NCBI RefSeq assembly: GCF_023016805.1
Contig: NZ_JALKCH010000006.1
Coordinates: 186,001 to 250,000, forward strand
Direction: 5' to 3'
From: Ancylobacter crimeensis
Lineage (GTDB): Bacteria; Pseudomonadota; Alphaproteobacteria; Rhizobiales; Xanthobacteraceae
Length of the DNA stretch: 64,000 nt
A model generated the notes under the pieces. It did no database searches, was not told the DNA's origin, and saw nothing but the letters and a program-made list of their open reading frames with translations. Below are positions 8,806 through 17,079 of the stretch, one piece after another. The number at the start of each line of letters is the position of its first letter. The first letter of the stretch is position 1. Made by a program: the position numbers and the translations under genes.

Positions 8806-9177
8806 ATGTCGCTCACGGATAAGAACCGAAATGATAGGTCCCAAAATGGAAAAAATGTTCCTGGGCAACGCTTGGGATCGGGGGGCTTCGCTGCGGCTAT
8901 TTCGCGGGCATTGCGCGAGGAATTCGGAATGACAGGGGCCGCCGTAAAGACAATTTCTGTATTAACGACCGCCAATGAGCGGGCAGTGAAGAATTGGCTC
9001 AGTGGCAAAAACGGACCAAGCGGAGAATTCTTGATCCTATTATGCCGACACTCCGATCGAGTGATGGAGGCGGTTTTGATACTGACTGGGCGGGCAGATC
9101 TGGTGATGAACAAAAGCCTCATTGATGCGAAGCGGAAGCTGCGCGAAATGTTAGCAATCATCGACCGTATGGATTAG
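8806..9177 (+). CDS. putative DNA-binding protein, small
   Basis: A 123-residue protein read divergently from the recombinase operon. Residues 27-80 (FAAAISRALREEFG, VKTISVLTTANERAVKNWLSG, PSGEFLILLCRHSDRVMEA) look like a helix-turn-helix with the 'ANERAVKNW..G..GPS' pattern common in small island-borne regulators. AAGGA lies 10 bases before the ATG. It may control the divergent recombinase/ParB operon; this is inferred from position only. Confidence 0.7.
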   Translation: MSLTDKNRNDRSQNGKNVPGQRLGSGGFAAAISRALREEFGMTGAAVKTISVLTTANERAVKNWLSGKNGPSGEFLILLCRHSDRVMEAVLILTGRADLVMNKSLIDAKRKLREMLAIIDRMD

Positions 9178-9316
9178 CGGCTATGACCTGCTCCGCGCCC
9201 CCTCTGATCGATGATCACTGCTAGCGATTACCTTCGGCTTCCGACAGTCACGTCTCCTCTTCATCCTTCACACAGGGCCGAGGGAAAGACGCTGACCCTG
9301 ACGGCTCGCGTCGCCC

Positions 9317-9452
9317 CGTCAATCTCCAGCCCGCTCCATTCGCCGCCTCGAGGCGGCTCCCGTGTCGTCGATGACCGGACGCCTGGTGCGAGCCGTCCTT
9401 CGTCACGCGTCCTCGGCCGAGGACATGTTCAACAATGACGAAAGGACCTCCC
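9317..9452 (+). promoter_or_regulatory. plasmid-type leader, copy 1 of 3
   Basis: Starts with CAATCTCCAGCCCGCTCCAT, then a 16-bp palindrome GCCGCCTCGAGGCGGC (9342-9357), CTCCCGTGTCGTCG, a GC-rich segment, and ends ATGTTCAACAATGACGAAAG before the gene start. Copies occur at 18450-18582 and 26891-27013, each directly upstream of a different small gene. The shared order of elements suggests a common promoter or translation leader. Confidence 0.6.
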
Positions 9453-9755
9453 ATGACCGCAACCCCGAAAGACACGCTTGAGCTATCCTGGAGCGACTTC
9501 CTCGATCGCTATACGCCGATGACGAATTCGCTCTATCCCGCCGCTGCCTTCGACGGACTGATGTTCGAGACCTATGGCGAGGAATGGGATTTCGTGCGCG
9601 CGCAGCCGCGTGAACGCGTATGGACCATCATCGATGACGGTGATTGTTTCGCCGTCATCAACGGCCTCTCCATCAGCAACCGTCTCGGCTATCTCGTGAC
9701 CATCGAGCCCGTTGCAACGGGCCTCTCGGTCTTCGTGGACCTGGAAGCGGGCTGA
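9453..9755 (+). CDS. small plasmid-type protein, unknown function
   Basis: 100 residues, no signal peptide or membrane segment. WSDFLDRYTPMTN, FETYGEEWDFV, VWTIIDDGDCFAVINGLSISNRLGYLVT and FVDLEAG resemble small uncharacterised proteins of conjugative plasmids and islands. Start 9453 is preferred over an in-frame ATG at 9435, because AAAGGA lies 6 bases upstream and the homologous leader before the gene at 27014 starts at the equivalent ATG. Confidence 0.65.
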   Translation: MTATPKDTLELSWSDFLDRYTPMTNSLYPAAAFDGLMFETYGEEWDFVRAQPRERVWTIIDDGDCFAVINGLSISNRLGYLVTIEPVATGLSVFVDLEAG

Positions 9756-9832
9756 TCCCCACGGAGCATCGCCTGGTCTACCGGGCCGAGGGCGACCGAT
9801 TGCTGATCGCCCAATGCCGCTACCATAACTGA
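9752..9832 (+). pseudogene. C-terminal remnant of a YoeB/Txe-type toxin
   Basis: The stretch EHRLVYRAEGDRLLIAQCRYHN, ending at a TGA, matches the C-terminal signature of YoeB-family mRNA interferases, including the terminal Cys-Arg-Tyr-His. Only about 27 codons remain. The frame upstream belongs to the neighbouring small gene, so the toxin's body and its YefM partner are gone. Confidence 0.6.
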
Positions 9833-9972
9833 CCCCGCAGGCGACGGAAACGCCGGAGGCGACGCACGGTCAGGTACAGCAGCACGAACGGGGACACATA
9901 CAGCGCCAGCAGCACCCCGGCCGTGCAGAACCGCGAGGAAAGGGCGCCCCATCTGCTGTCGGGTGCGCTCAT
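9820..9972 (-). CDS. small membrane protein (50 aa)
   Basis: The ATG lies 1 base after the stop of the upstream gene (9974-10390), so the two are probably co-translated. After a short polar start, one strongly hydrophobic helix (TAGVLLALYVSPFVLLYLTV) is followed by an Arg-rich tail (RRLRRFRRLRGQLW), the layout of a single-pass protein with a cytoplasmic basic end. No known family recognised. Confidence 0.5.
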   Translation of the reverse strand: MSAPDSRWGALSSRFCTAGVLLALYVSPFVLLYLTVRRLRRFRRLRGQLW

Positions 9973-9973
9973 C

Positions 9974-10390
9974 CTAACGCTTCGTGCCCTTGTCGGCTTC
10001 CTTGCGTACCTGGTCGCATTGGGTCTGCAACGGGCTTTTGTCGTCGCCCAGATCAACCGCGACATGCCCGGTGACGAGCAACTTCGCGGCCGTAAAAAGG
10101 CGCTCGACAGGGCCCATCTTTTCCAGCGCCTTGGAAAGGCCGTCCGGTTCAATACCCGGGCGGGGTTTGTTCACGTAGCTGTCGCCCCGATACTCGACCC
10201 CATCTACGGTAGCGACCATCGCTTTTCCATCGTCGCGCCCTGAAATGCCGTTGTTACAGGTCACTGAACCTTCTTTTATCTTTTCAAAGGCCAGCGCCCC
10301 GTCGAGCTGGATGGAAACCGAGTTGCCCCGGTTATCGACAACGGTGAAATCGGATAGGGAATCGGAAATCAGATGTAGTTTGTCGGACAT
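9974..10390 (-). CDS. island protein family A, member 1 (unknown function)
   Basis: 138 residues. The C-terminal block GHVAVDLGDDKSPLQTQCDQ followed by VRKEADKG recurs in the protein at 19615-19941 and, more diverged, in the one at 14075-14482 (VSIDVEQGPLSAASAKVREIADK). N-terminal halves start with a short Asp/Ser-rich segment and a 'DNRGNSVSIQLD' beta-like stretch. No signal peptide. The 5' flank is AT-rich, unlike the rest of the element. The three scattered copies suggest a role specific to this element type. Confidence 0.6.
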   Translation of the reverse strand: MSDKLHLISDSLSDFTVVDNRGNSVSIQLDGALAFEKIKEGSVTCNNGISGRDDGKAMVATVDGVEYRGDSYVNKPRPGIEPDGLSKALEKMGPVERLFTAAKLLVTGHVAVDLGDDKSPLQTQCDQVRKEADKGTKR

Positions 10391-10447
10391 AGAGCCTCAT
10401 AGAAGTAGCAGATTATATCAATAAATACGTTTCTCAATAAAAGAAAA

Positions 10448-10464
10448 CCGGGCTTTTGGCCCGG
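10448..10464 (-). terminator. stem-loop with minus-strand T-run in an AT-rich gap
   Basis: CCGGGC-TTTTG-GCCCGG, followed on the minus strand by TTTTCTTTTAT. It lies in a gene-free, AT-rich stretch (10391-10673) between divergent genes. It would end a minus-strand transcript started in that gap, so a short RNA ahead of the 9974-10390 gene is possible. Nothing else was recognised in this gap. Confidence 0.4.
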
Positions 10465-10673
10465 CTTAAGTAACATTTGGGAATTTTAGCGGAGAGGATG
10501 TCTCCAGTTATTATCGTAGATAGAAAACATTAATTCTTTACTAAACTTGAGTTATATTTATTTCTCCAAAGAAATAATGCAAAATTATCCACATAATTAA
10601 ACGGTAATTAACCATTATGACCTAACAATCACCCTGTACCGCCTCCGCGAATGAGAGGCGGGCAGGGAGATAA

Positions 10674-11906
10674 GTGTATGACTTACGATGCATGCATCGT
10701 GATGCGGAAAGGGCGCTGACCATGCGCCCGACGCAGGGAGATTACGGCGAGCGCTTCGGCCGCGCCCTCGGGCAGGCCAAAGGTGCGCTGCACGGCGAAC
10801 GGCCCGACCCGCTGCAACAGGCCAAGGACGAGCTGGCGCACCAGATAGAAGGCCCGTTGGCCCTGCTGCGCGAGCAACGGGCCCAGCTTCGCGCGACCGC
10901 GCCGAACGACCCGCAACTGGCCGCGATCGAGCGCCGCGAGGGCGACCTGCAGGCGCTCCTGCAGCAGGTCGAACAGAGTGGAAACCTCGCCACCATTGCC
11001 CAGCTCAAACACCAGATAGCCGAATCCACCCGCGCCGCGACCGACACCGCGCAGGCCGTGCAGGCCTCGGGTGTTGGTGTGAGCGCCGCAGGGAACATCG
11101 CCCTGCATATGGCGAGCGCCGAAACCCGCCGCCTGCTCACCGAGGGCAGCGCCCGTATCACCGAGCGAGCGGGTGAAATGCTCGCCTGGGGCAAACAATA
11201 CGGCGTGGATCTCAGCGAGCAGGAAGAACGCGAGCGCGAGCTGAAGAAGAAGGAACAGGAGCTGCGCGACAAGGGCGATATCGTCGGCGCCCTCGGCATC
11301 CATGGCGACCGTCTGCGCAACCAGATCAGCGGCTATGATGAGCTGCTGGATAGCGACAAGGTGCCCCCGGCCGCTAAGGACAGGATTGCCGCCCGCAGGC
11401 GTCAGTCTCTCAGGGAATTGGAAAGTGTGAACCGCGAGCGGGAGGCACAGGACAAGGGCGCTGGCGGACATGGCCAGGCCACACGGCGCACCGCCGAGGC
11501 GGAAGCGGCGCTTACGCAGGTCTATGGCGGGAGTGACCTCCGTACCGCGCAAGCATTGGAACGCAGGGCCGATGAGAAGAAATTACGGCTTGGGACAGAT
11601 GCCCAGCAGGGTGAGGGAACCCGTACCGTGACGGCGGCGCAGAAGGAGGAGGAGGCGGCAGTAGGTATGAAACAACGTGATACGGCCTATGCTGCACTGG
11701 GGGCCGCGTCCGACGACGATATGCAGCTCGCCCTGGCTGCGCCGGATGCCGTGAAGGCACAGGCGAAACAGGCGGCGATTCCCGCCGCAGCGGCGGGTGC
11801 GGCCGATAGCTCGAAGACCGCCGACCTCTCCGGCGACGCCAAACCCGCGCCCGTCCAGACCGCCGATGCGGGCAAGCCGCAGTCCGGTCGCGGTGCGGCC
11901 GTCTGA
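10674..11906 (+). CDS. coiled-coil protein, unknown function
   Basis: 410 residues, soluble and Ala/Gln/Glu-rich. Residues 40-135 and 180-270 show long heptad-like helices (for example EQEERERELKKKEQELRDKG). The tail from about 350 is low-complexity Ala/Pro. No catalytic motif was found. GGGAGA precedes the GTG at 10674; ATG 10722 is an alternative start. It could be structural or a conjugation-accessory protein, but nothing in the sequence decides this. Confidence 0.6.
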   Translation: MYDLRCMHRDAERALTMRPTQGDYGERFGRALGQAKGALHGERPDPLQQAKDELAHQIEGPLALLREQRAQLRATAPNDPQLAAIERREGDLQALLQQVEQSGNLATIAQLKHQIAESTRAATDTAQAVQASGVGVSAAGNIALHMASAETRRLLTEGSARITERAGEMLAWGKQYGVDLSEQEERERELKKKEQELRDKGDIVGALGIHGDRLRNQISGYDELLDSDKVPPAAKDRIAARRRQSLRELESVNREREAQDKGAGGHGQATRRTAEAEAALTQVYGGSDLRTAQALERRADEKKLRLGTDAQQGEGTRTVTAAQKEEEAAVGMKQRDTAYAALGAASDDDMQLALAAPDAVKAQAKQAAIPAAAAGAADSSKTADLSGDAKPAPVQTADAGKPQSGRGAAV

Positions 11907-12012
11907 GCGGCAGACCTATAAGCAACGTCCCAAAATCTGACGTGAATGGCGGCGAATTTTCCAGAAACTGGCAGACTGAACGGAAGCCTCCGACCAAGGA
12001 GGAGGCTGATTA

Positions 12013-12249
12013 TTACCGACCGCGACCTGTCGACGAGGTCGGCGCGGGAGACGGCGCAGGACCGTCCGCCGCTCCAGGACAGTCCAACTCAACCGCAGTG
12101 AATTGAATCGGTCCTGTCTTGATATCCGCGCCACGCATCACCACGAGCCCGAGCGATTCCGGTAGCTGCTCGTTCTTGAGAACAACGCGACACTCCGACA
12201 TATCGGAGCCATCGTTCTTCTCATTTGATTCGATTATTTGATCACGCAT
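12013..12249 (-). CDS. small hypothetical protein
   Basis: 78 residues from ATG 12249; the frame stays open to 12309, but the added residues are AT-rich and overlap an older gene remnant. The centre (SECRVVLKNEQLPESLGLVV) looks protein-like and the end is Pro/Ala/Ser-rich. The AT-rich upstream region resembles that of the family A genes. Confidence 0.4.
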   Translation of the reverse strand: MRDQIIESNEKNDGSDMSECRVVLKNEQLPESLGLVVMRGADIKTGPIQFTAVELDCPGAADGPAPSPAPTSSTGRGR

Positions 12250-12296
12250 AATTAAATTTAATATATACTTCTTAAGTAAACTACTTTTATTATTTA

Positions 12297-12474
12297 ATGC
12301 ACGGACCATCGTAGCCGAGCCGCAGACAGAACTGACCGAGCGCCGGGGCGCTCATCGTGCCCAACTGATAGAGCAGCAGATAGGGCGCGATATCCTTCGC
12401 GGCCGCCAGACGCGCAAGCTGCACAGCGCGTTCGAACGTCACGAATTCAGGCGTTGTCGTATCGTATGCGCCAT
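12297..12474 (-). pseudogene. frameshifted small gene remnant
   Basis: A strong AGGAG site (12485-12489) precedes ATG 12474, but that frame stops after 11 codons. A shifted frame continues with TPEFVTFERAVQLARLAAAK and IAPYLLLYQLGTMSAPALGQ down to a stop near 12297. The combination suggests one small gene broken by a frameshift. Confidence 0.35.
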
Positions 12475-12573
12475 GGTGCGAAAGCTCCTAAGGCAAGACG
12501 GCATAGGGGCCGCCCGTTGCCTCTGCCGGCGCGGCCGTCAGCGCGAAGATGGTCAGGGGCCCGTCTGTCCGGC

Positions 12574-12894
12574 TTACGCGTGCAGTGACTGGGTTTTTGC
12601 GTAATGGAACCCGCCCTGTCCCCGGCAATGGGGGCAGGTTTTCTCCGTCAGGGAGAACTGTACCGGGCTTCTTCGCTGCCAGATGGTTTCAATGTTCCGG
12701 TGCAGGCTCGTGCCGCAATCGGCGCAGTTGGCGACGACAGTGAACCGCGCCTGTTTCGGATTGGGATGTTTGGCGTCGAGCAGGCTGCGCGACAGCGAGG
12801 CATGCTTGTCCGTCGCCAGTTGGATCTTGGCGAAGGATGCCACCACATCACGCAGATCGTCGGCAAAGGTGCTCAGGTCGACATGAAGATACAT
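12574..12894 (-). CDS. small zinc-ribbon-like protein
   Basis: 106 residues. A CxxC pair in NCADCGTSL and another in KTCPHCRGQGG, about 28 residues apart, form a plausible zinc ribbon in the C-terminal half. The N-terminal half (VDLSTFADDLRDVVASFAKI) is helical. Its role is unknown. It follows the exported-protein gene at 12951-13847 on the same strand. Confidence 0.55.
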   Translation of the reverse strand: MYLHVDLSTFADDLRDVVASFAKIQLATDKHASLSRSLLDAKHPNPKQARFTVVANCADCGTSLHRNIETIWQRRSPVQFSLTEKTCPHCRGQGGFHYAKTQSLHA

Positions 12895-12950
12895 GAACGG
12901 TGCTCCAGATGCCTACGCGGCATTGAGGGGACAGGGGAAGCGGAGGCGTT

Positions 12951-13847
12951 TCAGCGCGGCGGGGTCGAGCGCCGCACGTCGGCGTCACGGTTGGCGATCG
13001 CCGTGCCGGGCGTCGGTGCTGGCGTGAGTGCGCCTGTGTCCTCCGGGGCCGGGTTCGGCGGCGTGGTCGAGCCCGTCTGCTCGGGCGACACCGCATAGCG
13101 CTTGCCCGCATTGCCGCCCACGATGAAACAGGCCTTGGTCGCAGGCAGTACATGTCCGTCGAGCGTGATGCTATCGAGCGGCGTTTCCGCATAGCAGGCG
13201 ACAACACCTTGCGCCTGCGCCCCGGCGCTGATCGCCGGAATGCTCTCCGGCTTCGCCTGCCCCTGATAATGGCCGAGGTCATAGGCCAGCTCAGGCCTTA
13301 GCGGCATGACCTTGCCTGTGATGCCGGTATAGCTGCTGTCGCCCTTCGCGGCCGCGCGGCGGATGGCCAGCATGGTCTGCAGATCCTCGCCGTTGGCGAC
13401 GGCTTCCATGGTGCCTTCGCTGTCCACCTGGTTGCCGATGCCCATCTCCCGCACCGTGAGCGAGCCATAGAGGGTGCCGGAGAGTTTGCGTTCGGCGGCG
13501 GCATCGACCGCAGCGGCGCAATACTCCCACACCTCGGGGAACCCGTTCCCGCGTGCTTCCTGTCGGGCCTTCACCTGAGAGGTGCCGCCCAGCACGCAGA
13601 CCAAGCGTGTTTCGTCCAGGGATATGGCATTGATGTATTTGAGCTCGCTAAGCCTGTCCTTGATGGCTTGTGCCTTTTCGGCTTCGACAGCCTTCGTATT
13701 CCGTGCCGCTACTTTGGATTTTGACGCCATATCGCCTCCGTATCCCGGTTGGATACATGACGAGTACACGAGAGCGGCAAGGCTGAGTGTGACGATTTGC
13801 GGAAGATTGCGGCGCAGCGGCCTTGGGCGTGAAGCTGTATCAGCCAT
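12951..13847 (-). CDS. exported protein, paralogue 1 (unknown function)
   Basis: 298 residues from ATG 13847, which has GGGGAGC 7 bases upstream; a longer frame from 13964 lacks such a site. A basic start and hydrophobic stretch (QIVTLSLAALVYSSC) indicate export or membrane anchoring. Then come a Lys/Ala-rich helix, a central domain (EVWEYCAAAVDAAAERKLSG) with scattered Cys, and a Pro/Thr-rich tail. It is paralogous to 15601-16479: the last roughly 490 bp of the two genes differ at about one position, while the 5' parts differ much more. Confidence 0.65.
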   Translation of the reverse strand: MADTASRPRPLRRNLPQIVTLSLAALVYSSCIQPGYGGDMASKSKVAARNTKAVEAEKAQAIKDRLSELKYINAISLDETRLVCVLGGTSQVKARQEARGNGFPEVWEYCAAAVDAAAERKLSGTLYGSLTVREMGIGNQVDSEGTMEAVANGEDLQTMLAIRRAAAKGDSSYTGITGKVMPLRPELAYDLGHYQGQAKPESIPAISAGAQAQGVVACYAETPLDSITLDGHVLPATKACFIVGGNAGKRYAVSPEQTGSTTPPNPAPEDTGALTPAPTPGTAIANRDADVRRSTPPR

Positions 13848-14074
13848 CCAAGCTCCCCATCGATTGCTGGTAGCATAGGGCGTGTCCCTCCGTTGCGGAA
13901 GTAAATCCTTCTGCTGCCGATGCGGGCAAGTCGCAGTCCGTTCGTGATGCGACCGTCTAGGCATCAGAATCGCGCGGAAGGAGAGAGATGACCCTGAACT
14001 GTAACAATGGCTATGTAATATGAAAAGAACGGATGGCGTAGTGTCATCCGAAAATAGGTAATTACGGAGTGTTT

Positions 14075-14482
14075 ATGGCAGAGGATAAGAGCAATGATTT
14101 TAAGAATGTAGAGGTTATTGCATCGGACCCGGAAGGGAACCGCATCGATTACAGCACCATTAGAGGGGAGCAGGCTCTGCTTTGCGCGGATGGATCATCG
14201 ATGCATATGGACTTCGCCGCCGCACTCGCGAAGGCTGACAAGTCCCAGATTGATTGGAGTGTTCGCAAGGACGGGCGTCATATTCCGGTGTCCGAAGCGG
14301 AACTCGAACCGGTGCTGAAGGGCATGGGGGCAGCCCTTGGGCCTGCCATCAAGGACCGTGCGAGTTTGGAGGCCCATACGCTTGTACGTGACGGGGTGAT
14401 GTCGGTCTCCATTGATGTTGAACAGGGGCCGCTCTCGGCCGCCAGCGCCAAGGTCAGGGAAATCGCGGATAAAACGCGGTGA
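14075..14482 (+). CDS. island protein family A, member 2 (diverged)
   Basis: 135 residues; ATG 14075 has ACGGAG 5 bases upstream. The N-terminal half includes NRIDYSTIRGEQALLCADGS. The end (VSIDVEQGPLSAASAKVREIADKTR shortened here to its key residues: hydrophobic-D, GPL, and a final 'ADK') aligns with the C-terminal block of the genes at 9974-10390 and 19615-19941. Function unknown. About 230 bp upstream hold no gene. Confidence 0.55.
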   Translation: MAEDKSNDFKNVEVIASDPEGNRIDYSTIRGEQALLCADGSSMHMDFAAALAKADKSQIDWSVRKDGRHIPVSEAELEPVLKGMGAALGPAIKDRASLEAHTLVRDGVMSVSIDVEQGPLSAASAKVREIADKTR

Positions 14483-14543
14483 AAAGGGTGCCAGCTAGGG
14501 TTCCCGGGGCTGCGCAAGCCGTAAAATGCTTCCCCGTCCCGAA

Positions 14544-14963
14544 TTAGGAATCGGCCCAGGGATCATGCAGCGGCACGCCCAGCCCCTCGAAATCCGCAAT
14601 GTTGCGCGTGGCGATGGTGAGCCCGTGGACAAGGGCGGTGCCGGCGATCAGCGCATCGGCAAGATGCAGCGTACGGCCACGTTCCGCCTGCCCCGCCCGC
14701 AGGACCGCGGCGGTTCTCGCCTCTGCCGTGCCAATCCCGAGAATCCGGTCGCTGTAGAGTGCGAGGAACTGCGCGATCGCCTCCGACAGGGCGTTGCGCC
14801 GTGTGCCGGAGGGTAGCCGTTCCAGCCCGTAGGTCAGCTCATGCAGCGTGACGACGGAGATATAGCCGTCCTCGAGCGCGTCGAGAAAGCGCATCACCTG
14901 CTCGCTGCGCGCGGGCCGGGTGATCTCGGAAATCACATTGGTGTCAAGGAGCACGCCCGTCAC
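14544..14963 (-). CDS. vapC: VapC-type PIN-domain toxin
   Basis: 139 residues with the PIN acidic residues in order: Asp in GVLLDTNVISE, Glu in TLHELTYGLE, Asp in LHLADALIAG and Asp in RNIADFEGLGV. PIN toxins of this type are Mg-dependent RNases held inactive by a cognate antitoxin. Its start overlaps the antitoxin stop by 4 bp. The FitB-like subgroup is the best fit, because the partner is of Phd/YefM style. Confidence 0.85.
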   Translation of the reverse strand: MTGVLLDTNVISEITRPARSEQVMRFLDALEDGYISVVTLHELTYGLERLPSGTRRNALSEAIAQFLALYSDRILGIGTAEARTAAVLRAGQAERGRTLHLADALIAGTALVHGLTIATRNIADFEGLGVPLHDPWADS

Positions 14964-15247
14964 ACCGCCTCATCGGGCGCGAAGGGGTTCGGGCGGTCGG
15001 GTTCGTCCCGCGCCGGCAGCTCTAGCGCCTCGCCTTGCGGCAGATGCATCCGCAGCCATTGGCCGAGCGGCGGGCGTGCGACCTGCAATCGCTGCCATTC
15101 GGCTTCCGAGACGACCATATACCCTTGCCGGGTGCCGATCCGCTGAGGCCCGTCCCTCTCGACCCGACGCAGCAATTCCGACAGCCGGGCCTTGGCCTCC
15201 GCTATCGTCCAGGCCCCTTGCGTCAGTGTATGTGAGCGACGTTCCAT
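14960..15247 (-). CDS. Phd/YefM-type antitoxin of the VapC pair
   Basis: 95 residues. The N-terminal half has the Phd/YefM fold pattern (WTIAEAKARLSELLRRVERD, QGYMVVSEAEW). The C-terminal part is disordered and acidic, as expected for toxin wrapping. It is the first gene of the pair. A 14-bp palindrome lies 15 bp upstream and is the likely autoregulatory operator. Confidence 0.8.
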   Translation of the reverse strand: MERRSHTLTQGAWTIAEAKARLSELLRRVERDGPQRIGTRQGYMVVSEAEWQRLQVARPPLGQWLRMHLPQGEALELPARDEPDRPNPFAPDEAV

Positions 15248-15261
15248 AAAGAAAATATAGT

Positions 15262-15275
15262 CCAGACTAGTCTGG
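15262..15275 (-). promoter_or_regulatory. palindromic operator of the VapC toxin-antitoxin pair
   Basis: CCAGACTAGTCTGG is a perfect 14-bp palindrome. It sits immediately upstream of a TATATT -10-like hexamer on the minus strand, within 30 bp of the antitoxin start, where antitoxin or complex binding would block transcription. Confidence 0.65.
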
Positions 15276-15309
15276 TGCGCAAGCGGTTTTCCTTCTGGTG
15301 AGCGGAGGC

Positions 15310-15552
15310 TCAGCCCCGCCGGTAATGCGAGAGCATGTCCGCCATCTCCTTCAGGAGCGCGAACCCAGTCGCGTCCTGTGAGATGCCTAAGCCAGCCTTC
15401 CGGGCCACGAGCCGCATCTCCCTCCAGGAGTTGTGCTGCGGCTCGTAGACATGCATGAACGCTTCAACGGCATACATATTGACTTGGCGAAGCTCGAACT
15501 CGCCAAGGCTGTCCAGATAGCGCTCTAGGTTCTGCACCTGAAATGCATCCAT
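15310..15552 (-). CDS. small hypothetical protein
   Basis: 80 residues, soluble (LERYLDSLGEFELRQVNMYA, MHVYEPQHNSWREMRLVARK). No motif recognised. It lies directly downstream of the exported paralogue 2 in the same orientation, so it may be the last gene of that operon. Confidence 0.45.
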   Translation of the reverse strand: MDAFQVQNLERYLDSLGEFELRQVNMYAVEAFMHVYEPQHNSWREMRLVARKAGLGISQDATGFALLKEMADMLSHYRRG

Positions 15553-15600
15553 GGTCTTCTCCAGCGACGACGGGGAACATGGGGAACGTGAGGGGGAGCC

Positions 15601-16479
15601 TCAGCGCGTCGGGGGCGAGCGCAGCACGTCGGCATCGCGGTTGGCGATCGCCGTGCCGGGCGTCGGTGCTGGCGTGAGTGCGCCTGTGTCCTCCGGGGCC
15701 GGGTTCGGCGGCGTGGTCGAGCCCGTCTGCTCGGGCGACACCGCATAGCGCTTGCCCGCATTGCCGCCCACGATGAAACAGGCCTTGGTCGCAGGCAGTA
15801 CATGTCCGTCGAGCGTGATGCTATCGAGCGGCGTTTCCGCATAGCAGGCGACAACACCTTGCGCCTGCGCCCCGGCGCTGATCGCCGGAATGCTCTCCGG
15901 CTTCGCCTGCCCCTGATAATGGCCGAGGTCATAGGCCAGCTCAGGCCTTAGCGGCATGACCTTGCCTGTGATGCCGGTATAGCTGCTGTCGCCCTTCGCG
16001 GCCGCGCGGCGGATGGCCAGCATGGTCTGCAGATCCTCGCCGTTGGCGACGGCTTCCATGGTACCTTCGCTGTCCACCTGGTTGCCGATGCCCATCTCCC
16101 GCACCGTGAGCGAGCCATAGAGGGCGGCGGAGAGTTTGCGTTCGGCGGCGGCGTCGACCGCAGCGGCGCAATACTCCCACACCTCCGGGAACCCGTTGCT
16201 GCGTGCTTCCTGCATAGCCTTGAGCTTGGGGGTGAGGCCCTGTGCGCAGTTCAGGCGGGTGTCGTCCAGGGATATGGCATCGATGTATTTGAGCTCGTTC
16301 AGCGCATCCTTGATGGATCGTGCCTTTTCGGCTTCAACAGCCTTTGTAATCCGTGCCGCTCGTTTCGATTTCGACGCCATATCGCCTCCGTATCCTGGTT
16401 GGATACATGACGAGTACACGAGAACGGCAAAGCTGAGTGTGACGATTTGGAGAAGATTCCTCTGTGATCCGGCGGCCAT
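15601..16479 (-). CDS. exported protein, paralogue 2 (unknown function)
   Basis: 292 residues. Hydrophobic start (LLQIVTLSFAVLVYSSC) like its paralogue at 12951-13847, then the same Lys-rich helix, Cys-containing centre and Pro/Thr-rich tail. DNA aligns without gaps at a constant 2650-bp offset: nearly identical from the 3' end to about position 16130, clearly diverged beyond. It starts 4 bases after the stop of a small exported protein, so these form an operon reading away from the invertible segment at 16920-17065. Confidence 0.65.
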   Translation of the reverse strand: MAAGSQRNLLQIVTLSFAVLVYSSCIQPGYGGDMASKSKRAARITKAVEAEKARSIKDALNELKYIDAISLDDTRLNCAQGLTPKLKAMQEARSNGFPEVWEYCAAAVDAAAERKLSAALYGSLTVREMGIGNQVDSEGTMEAVANGEDLQTMLAIRRAAAKGDSSYTGITGKVMPLRPELAYDLGHYQGQAKPESIPAISAGAQAQGVVACYAETPLDSITLDGHVLPATKACFIVGGNAGKRYAVSPEQTGSTTPPNPAPEDTGALTPAPTPGTAIANRDADVLRSPPTR

Positions 16480-16483
16480 GGGC

Positions 16484-16864
16484 TCAGGCTCCGCATCCGA
16501 GGGCGAGTTTGCGCCGCTTTACTTCCTCTGCGGCCTTCTCCAGCTCCGAGGCGGCCGTTCCGAGCTCCATGCAGGTGCCGACGCCAATCGAAAGACAGGC
16601 CACACCCGCGCATACGAGGACCGTGCCGAGGCGGTCGCCCTCGGGCTGCTGGTTGGCCAATGCGGCGCAGCCGAACAAGGTTGCGGCGGTGCCCGGATAG
16701 GTCGCCAGCAGCTTGCCTTTCATGGCCCCGATGCGGGCCTGCGTTTCGATAAGATCGGCGCAGCTCTCTGCGAACGCGCCGCCGCCTGAAAGCACCAGGG
16801 CCAACAACCCGATGACGCTGGAGCGCGTCAGGCTGCCGCGACGTGATCGAAAGAGAGAGTTCAT
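16484..16864 (-). CDS. small exported Cys-containing protein
   Basis: 126 residues from ATG 16864. A basic start and hydrophobic core (SSVIGLLALVLSGGG) end in AFA|E, a good signal peptidase site. The mature part has five Cys (ESCADLIETQ, FGCAALANQ, CAGVACLSIGVGTCME) and a C-terminal Lys/Arg helix. It is the first gene of the operon read from the candidate invertible promoter. Confidence 0.6.
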   Translation of the reverse strand: MNSLFRSRRGSLTRSSVIGLLALVLSGGGAFAESCADLIETQARIGAMKGKLLATYPGTAATLFGCAALANQQPEGDRLGTVLVCAGVACLSIGVGTCMELGTAASELEKAAEEVKRRKLALGCGA

Positions 16865-16919
16865 GGAGGTCCCCGTCACAGCCCCTAAATGGCCGTGTTC
16901 CGGGGGTAAATTATGAATA

Positions 16920-17065
16920 ATGCACCAAAATAGGCAATTTTGATGCATGATATTCTATCGAATCACTCTCAATACATTGTCCATATCGGAGCATTTATCC
17001 GAAAAATACTGACATAAACCGCTTGAGAGTTTTTTGATGCAACCGTATTGCCTATTTTGGTGCAT
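16920..17065. promoter_or_regulatory. candidate invertible DNA segment flanked by inverted recombinase sites
   Basis: Site 1 (16920-16948) is ATGCACCAAAAT-AGGCA-ATTTTGATGCAT: two near-perfect 12-bp inverted arms around a 5-bp centre, the layout of a tyrosine-recombinase core site. Site 2 (17065 down to 17037) repeats the first arm and centre exactly on the other strand, with a diverged second arm. The 18-mer ATGCACCAAAATAGGCAA is thus a perfect inverted repeat enclosing an AT-rich segment with 88 bp between the sites. TTGAGA hexamers occur on both strands inside (16967-16972 minus, 17023-17028 plus). It lies between the exported-protein operon and the small tyrosine recombinase gene. Confidence 0.7.
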
Positions 17066-17079
17066 CGAAAACATGAGTC

